Assembly: GCF_001949145.1 (NCBI RefSeq)
Contig: NW_019091576.1
Coordinates: 71,289 to 135,288 of the forward strand
Source of the DNA: Acanthaster planci
Lineage: Eukaryota > Echinodermata > Asteroidea > Valvatida > Acanthasteridae
Reading direction: 5' to 3'
DNA length: 64,000 nt
Under the pieces are notes generated by a model. The model was not told where the DNA came from and did not search any database. It saw only the letters and a program-made list of their open reading frames with translations. The translations under genes and the position numbers were made by a program. Within the stretch, counting starts at the first letter, position 1; each line of letters starts with the position of its first letter. This document shows positions 1 through 10,500 of the stretch, piece by piece.

Positions 1-67
1 GGAGACCCCGGCCACACAAATAAACCATACGGCTCCGATTTCGGAGTCCCCGGCTGGTAGTGGTTAA
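1..67 (-). mobile_element. Truncated end of the TTAA/TIR element family
   Basis: This is the right-hand end of a minus-oriented copy of the roughly 580 bp repeat found seven more times in the window. It ends in a GGTTAA terminus and is cut by the window edge. The CCCCGGCTGGTAGTGGTTAA terminus matches the ends of the copies at 24299-24881 and 47996-48533. Confidence 0.7.
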
Positions 68-342
68 CGTAACACACGCAAGCACAGATGGAATTCTGCA
101 CTCAACCCTGGTGTCAACAGGGCGGGGATTGAGATCGACAGATATCACCAAATGTGGTAAAAACCTTTTTTTTTCAATGGGCCAACTTGGCAAAGATTTT
201 TTTATAATCCTCAGCCCAGGCATACACCACAAGCCTGTAAACTCCCATGATTGGCTAGACCCCAGTCGCTGCCAAGTGAAAATTCTTGAAAGATCAATTC
301 TTGAAAAGTCGCTATCAGGAACTGGATCTCTTGGTTTACAGA

Positions 343-735
343 TGTGGTCGGCTCTTTGGGTTGGAACTTGGTATCGTACTTCCACAGCAGAATCATGAAT
401 GGAATGTAGTTAGGGGGCCTCAGGGATGTACATGTATTAGCTACCATAAAACAGTCGTGCAGGTTATACAGGTTCAGGCATGACCGGAAACTGACCTGGA
501 AACAAAAATCACCTCATGGAGTAATGGTGTGATTTGAGGGGTGTGGCTGCTCCTTTGTTTATAGACGTGCTGACTGGTCGGCTGTTTGAGTTGTGACCTG
601 GTATTACTTATACTTCCACATTAGAATAATGGAATGTAGTTAGAGGGGACCTCAGGGATGCATTGGCTACCATAAACAGTCGTTTAGGTTCAGGCATGAC
701 TGGGAACTGACCTGGAGACTACAATCACCACATGG
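343..735. repeat. Two-copy tandem repeat, about 200 bp unit
   Basis: Two diverged direct copies lie at about 343-526 and 572-735. Both run from a TGGTCGGCT motif through GAATGTAGTTAG, CCTCAGGGATG and TTCAGGCATGAC to ATCACC-CATGGAG. No gene was recognised between 68 and 1481. If PYROXD2 continues upstream, this is intron sequence. Confidence 0.7.
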
Positions 736-742
736 AGGAAGG

Positions 743-925
743 GTATGCCACAAACAGTGGTATAATCTTTCAAAACAATGACAGACTTCCTGCACTATTG
801 ACAACTGGTGTTTTGTTCCAAGTACAGTCTTTTGCTATAAGGCCCAGCTCTTTTGTCCGGTTTTGGGCTCCCCAGCTTTGTGTATAAAGCCTTTGTGCCC
901 GAAACTGGGTACCCCGGCACAAAAT
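743..925 (-). mobile_element. Partial, degenerate copy of the TTAA/TIR element
   Basis: The stretch matches the first third of the element in minus orientation: TTCAAAACAATGA, the paired 'AGTCTTTTG' boxes, AAGGCCCAGCTCTTTTG, the GTATAAAG box and CCCCGGC. The right terminus has decayed (ATGGTTAC instead of GTGGTTAA) and the other end is missing. Confidence 0.65.
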
Positions 926-1107
926 GGTTACAGCAAGTGTAAGCACAGAGAGGAAGTTGTTTTTTTCTACTGGTAAATAATCAAACATGGCCCCAAAAGA
1001 TTCTGTGCTTACTTTTCATGTACGCCAAGCCATAAATTAGGGCTCAGTCATATCTTAGAGTGTTATACCAGCCAGATATAGTTGACACCACTGCCAAAAT
1101 GGTGTAA

Positions 1108-1322
1108 TAAGTAAAGTTTTTTTGACAAACTCCAGAAAAAGTTGCACAACAAGAAAATATTTTTTGGATTTAAAGATATTTTCTGTGAAAGAAAATAATT
1201 TTTAGCATTTAGGTATAAAAAGTAAAGTTTCTCAAACTCCAGAGAAAAGTTGCATGACAAGAAAATATTTCTTTGATTTAAGAATATTTTCTTTGAAAAA
1301 AATTATTTTTGGCCTTTAGGTT
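1108..1322. repeat. Two-copy AT-rich tandem repeat, about 107 bp unit
   Basis: Two adjacent direct copies (about 1110-1216 and 1217-1322) share AGTAAAGTTT, CAAACTCCAGA, AAAGTTGCA, ACAAGAAAATATTT and GGCCTTTAGG/GCATTTAGG blocks. The repeat lies just upstream of the first PYROXD2 exon in the window and shows no coding potential. Confidence 0.65.
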
Positions 1323-1481
1323 GGTTGATTTGACTGGCCTTTAGGAGTGGAAGACTGTCTATTAGCCTAACAGTCACAGCCATTCAACCTGACAAAGAAA
1401 AACAACCAGTTGATTGGTTCTTTTCTGTAGAAAGAACATTGTCCAAATGTTTCAATTCTTTACGACTCATTTCATTTCTAG

Positions 1482-4400
1482 TTGCTATGGACAGACTGCC
1501 GGATTTTAAGGCCAGCCCCAGCGGGAAGACAAAACAGCCTGGTCCCCATCACACGTGCACCATACACCTGAACTGCGAGACAACAGACTTGCTGGAGAAG
1601 GCCTACCAGCCCTGCCAGACGGGGCACATCTCGGACCGGCCCATGATCGAGATGTGCATTCCCTCCTCCCTGGACCAGACCATTGCCCCAGAGGGGTGCC
1701 ATGTCCTGTCATTATTCACCCAGTATACCCCTTACCATTTGGCTGATGGGAAAAAATGGGATGAGGATGCCAAGAATGCATATGCTGATAAGGGTGAGTG
1801 AAGACTACACATCCCATTCTTCCGTACTTGAGACATTCTCCAATACAATTTGTTGGAAATAGACGAAAGTAGTACACATGTATTCTACAACAGAATCTCA
1901 TTTTTCAAATTTTAGCATACAATTCATTTTTTAAAACATTTTAAATGTTCAGATGTCTTCCCACTATTCGGTGTGATATCTTGCAGTGATGGTGATTTTA
2001 TCCCAACTCCTTGCATGTCTGTTACAATTCCATCACAAGCCATGTAGTTGCCAGTCAAGTCACAAACCATTCAATAAACTGTGACAGAAACATTCTCCTG
2101 TCATTGTTCACCCTTTTACGTTGTGAGACCACCCTGTTACCTGAGACTGCTCTTACAACTGGTCTTTGGAAAGGACTTGAGATGGACTTGACTATTCTGA
2201 CAACAATATCCACAAAAATCGTATCTCATGGTAGGTTACCAGTGGATTAATCTTCAAATCTTGAAATCAGATTCATGCATATTGCATATACGTGTTATTG
2301 AAGACCGAGTTGAACCAGAAAACTGTAATTTTGCTCAAAATCATAGCTCTCTTCAGCATTTCATTATCAGGTGGAAATCCACTTCATGGAATCTTTTAGC
2401 AATAGTTTTGTTTTACATTAACCCTCCTTTAGTTTTACAGCACAAATATGCACAAGTGCCCAAGGTCACTCTCTTGCATGTTGGTGTAGTGCACAACACA
2501 ACACAGATGTGCTTCTTTGAGGTGTTTACCAAGTGACCCAAAGAGTGACTTCAGCATAGGAGGGTTAAGGAGTTAGATGTCCCACATTACTGTACATGAG
2601 AAAAATCTAATTTATGATGTCATACAATCCACTGCATGCAGAGAAAAAAATTACATGAAATGAATAACTCAAAGGAAACTTTTATAAACAGGTAAATGTT
2701 GAAAGTGCAGGCTGGAAATTTGAATTGCAAAATAAAGTCTTGTTGGCAGAATAATGTTGAGCATATCTGATACACTTCCCCATTCAATATAACTACATGC
2801 GCTAAAAACATGTTCCATTATTGGAGTGCACACACAATTCAAAAATGTGGACACAAATAACAGCATCTCGTTTAATGTGACACAATGTCACAAATTGTCC
2901 CTTTTCACAAATATGACGTATTTGCTCTAGATCTGTGAAGACATCCAAGATATGATAACCAACTGAACCTGTGTTAATTTGACACACAAGGGAGACACTG
3001 TGCCCAGCGGTAGGCACTGGTACCAGTACTAGACAATTTACCTAGCCTGTAGGTATTTGTTTCATTATCTCTGTAGTCTTTGACTGCATTGAAGACTACT
3101 GCTCTGGTTTCAAGTCCAGTGTCATTGGTAGAGACATCTTACCTCCGCCTGAGTTGGAAAGGATATTTGGACTGACTGGAGGGGTGAGTTTGGAAAGGCA
3201 GGTTTGAGTCTTACACAGAGGTTCACCATGTACCAGTAATCCGCTGTTGTCTTCTGAGCTGGGAGATGGGGAATTGATGGACTCATTTTGTCTGCACTAG
3301 CACAGCAGGGGGGGGAGGGCTGTGGCATTCATTTGCAGTATATGAGTTTGAAGAAACTAAGAAAAAGACACTGGTAGCCTGCTATGTTTTTGAACCCAGA
3401 TCCGACAAGAGTAGGCACCCGTGTCCGACAGTATCCAGCCCTCATTTCCCAAGCCGTGTCCAAGGTGGCCTCAGCACTTTTTTGTTGAAGGGAGATTATT
3501 GGGACCCACAGCAACAAGCCACTGTGTGCTATCACAACACACTAACCCCCCTGTTGTACTATTAGCGAGTACTATGGAAAATCCACAGGGCAAGCAGTAT
3601 GTGTCACCCAGGGTTGGTCGAGTCAAAAGACATCGCACATACTTGGAGTGCACATAGTGACCATTGGCACACAATACACGCAAAAGGCATGCACGTATAC
3701 ACTGTGCGCGGGCTTGGCTATTGCTGCATGCACTGTATATATGCTCTAGGCCAGATTCACACAATGCCTTGGTCAAGGCTATCATTTCCACCTCCCCAGT
3801 CCAGCGCCCACACTCATGAAATTTTCCCTATCCTTTTTGAAAGATGGTGGGCCATTGATCAGACAAAACCCTTGGAACCCAGTTTCAGGAAAACTGATGA
3901 CACGCTTACTTGAAGGAGCTCAAAAAAGAAAAGAATGAACTCTTCCACGTCAGGAAAAAGTGCCAGCAGGAAACAGAAATGCACAAGGGCGGAGAAAGGG
4001 AAGGGCCAGTGGCCCACATCTACCAACCAGCTCCTTCAGATGATACAGGAAGTTTTCTTCTGACCCGGCAAGCAGCACCGGAAAGAACAATGAAACTTTC
4101 TAATTTCACTAAAGTGTACGCTTCTTTTAGACGTACGCTTCTTTTAGACGTGTTTATTTTCTAGAGCATGGCTTCTCTACAAATTGGGCTTAGCACGTGG
4201 GACAATTTAAGCTCTTCGTTTTTCTCAAAGTGAATAATTTTCCTTCTGCTTGCACTGAAGAATGTCTTTCACAGCACAATGTCGCTGGACCAGATTTACT
4301 TTGCTCGGCCAGTGCTATCGTCGACCTACAGGTCACCATTGCCTGGGTTGTACCTTTGTGGTGCCGGTGCCCATCCTGGTAATTTGATTCATAGTAATGG

Positions 4401-5534
4401 TGAACTAAGGGCAGGCTTGCTTTATTTTTCTTTGTTTCTTTGCTCAAAATGGATCTGTCATTGTTTCTTTACCTTGCTTATAGAACATTTTTCATGGTGC
4501 AATGTCTCTGGACCAGCTTTATTTTGCCCGGCCTGTGATGTCCTCAAGTTACAGGTCCCCGGTTGAGGGGTTGTACCTTTGCGGTAGTGGGGCTCATCCA
4601 GGTGAATAACACTAAATTCATCTATTAGTTCTGACTCTATCAAAGCACGGAAGGTTATCCCATTTTCCAAGGTTCTGACCAAAGATCCTACAGCAACGCG
4701 TAGCGGGGCAAGATGGGGAACTCTATCGAAAAGGTGTAATCACCATGGGCGCCATTCGAGTAAGCAACACGCCTGCAGAGTAAACGTTTACACACAGGCG
4801 CATCTGTGAACATGTGTACCAGGTGAGCATGCCTGTGCATCCATTGTGCAGGCGTATCGCTTGCTCAAATGGCACCCAAGCGATGAGAACATTTTACGCG
4901 TTTTCACGGCGAAGTTCTCCATCTTGCACCACTATGCGGCACCATATGATCTGTGGTTTTGACTGTTCAAGCATTGACACTGACTGCATTTATGCATGTT
5001 GTAGTTGTGTTTTGCTTAGAAAGTAGAAACTGACAATTTGCTTGCCTATGGGTGAAGATGTGCTTTTCTGTGCTTCAGCTAATCGTGCAAAAGCAAGCTG
5101 ACCAAAGAAAAAGAAAATGAATCAGCTTTATGTTTTACTAACACATCGTCAACAACAATCTTGAGTGTTTTATCTTTTTTTAATGGAGGAATTGTAACAG
5201 CCACTCATCAAAAATTCAAAACTTGTGATATATGAAATATTATTCTGGGAACAGTTCCTTCCCTGATTGGCCATACTCTGAAGACAATACAAACTTGAGA
5301 ATAAAAGTGAATTTGACTCTAATTTGGGATTTCAACACATCTGAGAATCCGCAAATAAAGAATAAGCAGTTGACTACTACACTGCAAATATTCCATTTTA
5401 CCTAACATAAATGCCTTGGAATCATGCAGTAATGACGTGTGGTCTCTCTAGGAGGGGGAGTGATGGGTGCACCTGGACGAAATGCGGCACAGGTGGCTAG
5501 CAAGGATCTCAAGAGGCAGGGCAAGAGAAGGTAG
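1482..5534 (+). CDS. PYROXD2: PYROXD2, C-terminal part (5' exons outside window)
   Basis: Pyridine nucleotide-disulphide oxidoreductase domain-containing protein 2 is a predicted FAD-dependent mitochondrial oxidoreductase of the amine-oxidase/phytoene-desaturase-like fold. Its substrate is not established. Coding exons here are 1482..1793, 3077..3183, one of 4261..4378 or 4484..4601, and 5452..5534 (TAG). All have AG/GT borders and the phases 1, 0 and 1 agree across junctions. Family-typical stretches are CSIHLNCE-like (here CTIHLNCET), [44 protein letters not shown] and [22 protein letters not shown]. The last is the C-terminal FAD-binding segment. The protein ends DLKRQGKRR, at the same place as vertebrate homologues. 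The first exon opens in phase 2 (TT completes a codon), so at least one exon lies off the left edge. An ATTAAA at 5755 is a possible poly(A) signal. Identification is from remembered family sequence. Confidence 0.93.
4261..4378 (+). CDS. PYROXD2: PYROXD2 alternative exon, version a
   Basis: This 118 nt exon has a pyrimidine-rich acceptor ending GCACTGAAG and the donor CCTG|gtaatt. It translates in phase 0 to 39 residues plus one base, beginning [17 protein letters not shown] and ending [10 protein letters not shown]. It is a homologue of the exon 105 nt downstream and has the same length and phase. The residues expected for the FAD-binding tail (LYLCG, GAHPG) are intact. Differences from version b are mainly conservative (I/V, L/I, M/L, S/T, S/A), except a VE-to-LP change before GLYLCG. 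Confidence 0.85.
4484..4601 (+). CDS. PYROXD2: PYROXD2 alternative exon, version b
   Basis: This 118 nt exon has the acceptor TTGCTTATAG and the donor CCAG|gtgaat. It reads [17 protein letters not shown] at its start and [10 protein letters not shown] at its end, closer to the vertebrate form (GSGAHPG) than version a. Using both versions in one mRNA shifts the frame by one and meets a TGA at 4564-4566. Skipping both also breaks the frame, so the two should be used one at a time. Confidence 0.88.
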
Positions 5535-7552
5535 AAACCATCAAGACAGAATTGTTGCTTTCATATTCCGCGGCACTGGACACTGAGGAATGCCCTGAAT
5601 CTCCAAGCTTTGTTTTTTTTCCTATTGGGTGCTGTGTAATTGGACTTGTGCATTTTCAAGAGGAGCCAGTATTAAGCCTTGTCATGTGTGCTACTAGTTA
5701 GGCTGGCGGCTGCATGCTTTTTCATACATGCTTGTCTTAGTCTCAGCTGCAACCAATTAAACTGGACATGGCCCAAGTTGCAAAAAATGTAGTACATGTA
5801 CATGCATTTTAGTTCTGCAAAAGCTGAACTTCTATTTGCTCACGGAAACTTGTGTGCTATTTCCCATCTGATTTTGTGCTAGACATGGAGATTAAATACT
5901 TTTTAATGATTGAAGATGATTTTAAAGCTTCACCACTGTAAATGTTAAATATAACTTCGAGAAATTATAATAAGCTTTGAGCTGGACCAAGAGATGGTGC
6001 TATTTTCTTAGCAATGAAGGCTCCTTTGGTTGGAACTGAACTTTGCTAGTTGACTAATGACCAAGAAATGCATCACGGTCACATCGCTACCAAGAAATTC
6101 AACACTCTTGACCAGTGGGGTTCTTTTCAACCAATGGGAAGGGATGTCTGCTCGAGGCAGAAAGCGACTGTGACAGTATGTATTCAGAGTGGTTTTTGAA
6201 CTCAGGGCCTTGGATAAATGCAAGTTTAGAAGCCTGGAGTTTAGGTTGGGTGGGAATGGCATGTGACATTTGACAGGATGTGACTCATCCTGACAAAATG
6301 AGACTGAATTCGCATTCTGTTCTTTCCTATTGTGACTGTTCAGAGTGAAAAACTGAAAGGATAGTCAATTTGGGGGTTTGTAATAGTTGGCAAGAGTGAC
6401 CCCTCTTCCATTTAATTCACATTTTTAGCAGGATCAGATACATGTATTTAAAAACATGTTCTTAGCAATTTTGATGGTAAGATTATTTATGCGTGGTCAG
6501 GAATGTTGAAATATTGTCGTCAGCAGACACAAAGCTGCTGAAAGTCACATTGTCACCGTACATTTACCCTACTACATGTACATACCATTACAAGGCCGTT
6601 CTGCTGCTGAATTAAATACACGTACCAATATCTAAATTTTGAAAATTTCGACTTTCCGCTCGTTTTGTGGTGACAAGTCAGTATTTCATACTTATCCCAT
6701 ATCACTTCTGCTGCACCCAATTTGTCAGACATAATTATGCAGGCTTTTTGCTTATTCATTTCCCCCTAAATTCAGAGTTAAATTTAAGAGGCACGTTTCT
6801 ACTCGTCTCTACTTGACTATTTTTTAAACTGAAGTCCTGTTTTCATGTATTTTTTAGACTGAAAATTATTTTAGAAAAATTAAATCATTTTCTCAGCAAC
6901 TATGCATGTTTATACATTTTCAAAATTTTTTGTATTCAGCAAGGAAAGTTTGTCACCATTTGTGTGGAGGGGAAAGCATTTGACCTTCAGCAGAATGATG
7001 TTCTACTTTCTTGTCTTTAACTACAAACATTCTCCAAAGTCCCCCATCTGCAAGTGAAAGATTTTAAACAGTTGAGGCTTTATGGTAAAAAAGTGTGGTT
7101 GATTTGTGTCCAAAGTCTTATGCCAGATTTTCTGGTGTTCATGCTCAGCTGGGCATAGACTTTGCCCGCATTTTAATTTTTCACTGCTGCAATAATATTA
7201 GTTGCATTGCCTAAACATATTCAAAGGAATTGCAACTAGATTTTGAAGGACTGAGGCAAAATGGAAAATGAATAAATTTTTCAGATTGAAATCATGCTGA
7301 AATCATGTAAACAGTTTTGAAGAATGCTATTTTTTACTAGGAATACATTTATAGTAAGCCTACCACTTTCTGTATATTCGAACAATTCATGTGCAAATGA
7401 GTACAATGAAATAAACGACAATGCACCCGAGTTACTGATCTCCCATTCTGGTTGGTGTTATTAGGAAACTTCTCAACATACAGCTGTTAATATACAAGAA
7501 TTCCAACATGCCCGCCCCCTTTGCTTTGGAAACCATGTGACTGGCAGGTCCT
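5535..7552. other. Convergent PYROXD2/RPL26 3' flanks
   Basis: The segment holds the PYROXD2 3' UTR (plus strand) and the RPL26 3' flank (minus strand). It is AT-rich with no coding signal that I can support. Possible plus-strand poly(A) hexamers are ATTAAA near 5755 and 5890 and AATAAA near 7411. No convincing minus-strand AATAAA lies close to the RPL26 stop. Confidence 0.6.
5982..6150. repeat. Diverged dispersed repeat, copy 1
   Basis: The stretch shares GGACCAAGAGATGG, GGCTCCTTTG and GGTTCTTTT blocks in the same order and strand as 27232-27410. It lies in the 3' flank of PYROXD2, and its partner lies in the 3' flank of ACADSB. The family is unknown to me. Confidence 0.45.
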
Positions 7553-10500
7553 TTAGTCTGTTGCCATGGCAACTGATTCCTCGGTGTGCTTGCCCTTGCC
7601 CTTGTCTCTCTGGAGGCGGGAGGCAGCCTTACGCTCAAGGAGACGTTTGCGGTCCTTGTCCATCTTCAGCTTCACTATCACAACCTGCCGAAACAGTCGA
7701 GAAAATCATTTCCACGTCGAACAATTATCTTTAAGCCCTCCAGTAGTATTCATTTGTTAGTTTGGAGCTGCGCATTTGTAGTGTTTTTATACATTTAAAT
7801 CTACACGCCATCTTTTGAGAAAATCTACTGGCTGGAATCAACTGGCATCCCATCCAGAGGAATAGAAATATTTTCAATCATTTCTTGCAAAAAAACTGGA
7901 GATAAAACACTGACTCAATAAGCCCAATGGGAGACTTTCGAGGCACTGGTGGCCGCAGACATACCTGTCTTTCTCACAGCATTGCGTGCTCAGAATTTTG
8001 TGCTCAGAACAATGCACGCACACTCTGACCTGGTAAAAAAGACCAGTATGTTTGCCGCCCCCTAGCGCTTTAAAGTCTCCCACTAGCCCGAAACAGACTC
8101 GCCTTTTTTTTTAGGGAGGGGATTCCCACTTTATTTCACCATTACTTCATGGCTCATTTTTCCCCATCATACTAGAATGCCCTTGCACTAATTAACCACT
8201 TCCTGCTGGGAAGCCCGGTTTCGGGCACCGTGTGTTTATACCTGTGGCCGGCGTCTCGGAAATCAGAAAAAGGGAACTGGGCCTTGAAACAAAAGACTGT
8301 ACTCGGAACAGAAGACCAGGCTGCTGGGCATTACCGACATTTTGTCACTCTCAATAGTGGAGATAATCCAGCCTTGTTTTAAAACAGTATACCCGTGGTT
8401 AGGGGCATTTAGAGCAAGCAGATTACCACCGGGGACAAAAGCGCTCCACTACCACAGCACGCTAATCTGGCCCCAATTGAAAAGAGGTCAGCAGCGCACT
8501 GTGCCAGGTTCGTGAACAAAAGAAAGTTATATAACACCGCACAATCTGGGCTCTTTTCACAAGGCTTCAGGCCTGGCTGAAATACTCGGGCATCAATAGA
8601 TTTTGTCTGTCAGACTAGAGTGGCCACCAGACAGTAATTTGTGTGGGTGTAAACGTCCACTAATTCAAAGGATGAATTTTTGAAGAATTTTGAAAAGTGA
8701 AAATCTTGAAAAAGTCCTGTTTATGTGCACTGCATTTTTCAAACCACCCAGCAGCAAGGGGTTAACATGTTTTGTAAAGTTTGGCGCAAACAAATACTAG
8801 AATGTGAAATTATACCTGTTATGTGGCAAAAAGCAACCCACTAATTCCTAGTTTTGAAACGCATATCAATTGAGGAAAAAAATTTGATTTTTAATTTGAT
8901 CTGATGATAATGGAGTACATATTTTGTCGCATTTTGGGTTAAGAATCTTCCTGGACCCAACCATATGCATTGTTCCCAACTATACTTACACAGTAGACCG
9001 TGCAAAACCAATGAGACAGTCTTTGTATTTTAACAAAATTGGCTGCTGAACCCAATAAACAATTTTCAAAACTTGTTCAGTTACGGTCAAAACAAAGTTT
9101 GACTAAACTTTAAAGGGCTGCAATGGCATTAAAACTAACCCGGCTACTTTTCAATACTGTGTGGTGTACCAAGAGTAACTTGCACAAATGCTGAACAGTT
9201 GATGCCAGCCAAACCTGATGGGAGTCATCCTAACTACGTGTATTATCCGAACGTTCTGTTATGCTAGTCACATGGCGTTTGTGACTATGGGAGGCTAGTT
9301 TTAACCACTTGTTGCCGGGGGGACCCGTTTTCAAGCACCTAGGCTTTATACACAAAGCCGAGGAGCCTAAAACCGGACAAAAGAGCTGGGCCTTGTAACA
9401 AAAGACCATGCTCGGCACAAAAGACTCAGCTGCTGGGTATTGCCAACATTCTTTTGGTTGTCAATATTGGAAGAAATCCGTCCTTGTTTTGAAAGATTAT
9501 ACCACTATTTGTGGCATTCAGTGCACCACCGGGGACAAAAGCTCTCCAGCGGTCCAGTGATGAGTGATACAATACTGCTGCACGCTAATCTGGCCACTAT
9601 TGAAAAGACGCAAGCAGTGCACAGTGCCGGTTTCGGGAACAAAAGAAACTTACGTAACACCGCACAATCTGGGCTCTTTTTACAAGGCTGCAGGCCTGGC
9701 TGAAATATTCTGGAGTCAATGAAGTACCTGTCAGCTTAGAGTAGCCATCTAAGAGTCATTCATGTGGGTGTAAACGTCCGTTGACCCTAACCCCCAGGGT
9801 GTATGTAAAATCGTATTGAAATTGGAGGATTTGGGAGTGTTAGGGTTGATGAAATGATAAATTTCTGAAGAATTTTGAAAACTGAAAATCTTGAAAATCG
9901 CCCATATGTGTGCACTCCATTTTTATATGCACCTGGCAGCATGCAGTTAATACACAAGACAGAGAAGCCAATGCTTGTATACTATGCTTGAAAACTCTAC
10001 AGAATTGCTTCCTGGTAGGCAAGCTATCATAACTAATTGTTTTACCTTGCTGGGGTGGATGCCAACAAACACTTGGGCTCCATTAGCCTTCTCCCTCTGG
10101 ATCCTCTCAATGTAGATCACAAACTTCTTCCTGTACACCTGCACGACCTTGCCAACCTGCTGACCTTTGTAGTGACCCCTGGTTACCTAAATGCACAAAA
10201 GGTAATGAAACTCCACTCATTAACAAATGAGCTTCATGTCATCCATATGTTTTGTGTCGTTACGCATTACTCAGTAGTGCTGAAGCCAGACTACCAACCC
10301 CGTTTAAATACTTCCTTCCAGGTGGAATTCACATGTGGAACGAGTCCCCGGGCGATTTTCAAGACTTTTGTTTTAAAAATTGTTCAAAAATTCTTAACTT
10401 CATTTACTGGACATTTACACCCACACGAATGACTGTCTGGTGGCTACCCTAATCTGACAGGCAACCTCCACTGAAGCCCAAGTATTGCAGCCAGGCCTGC

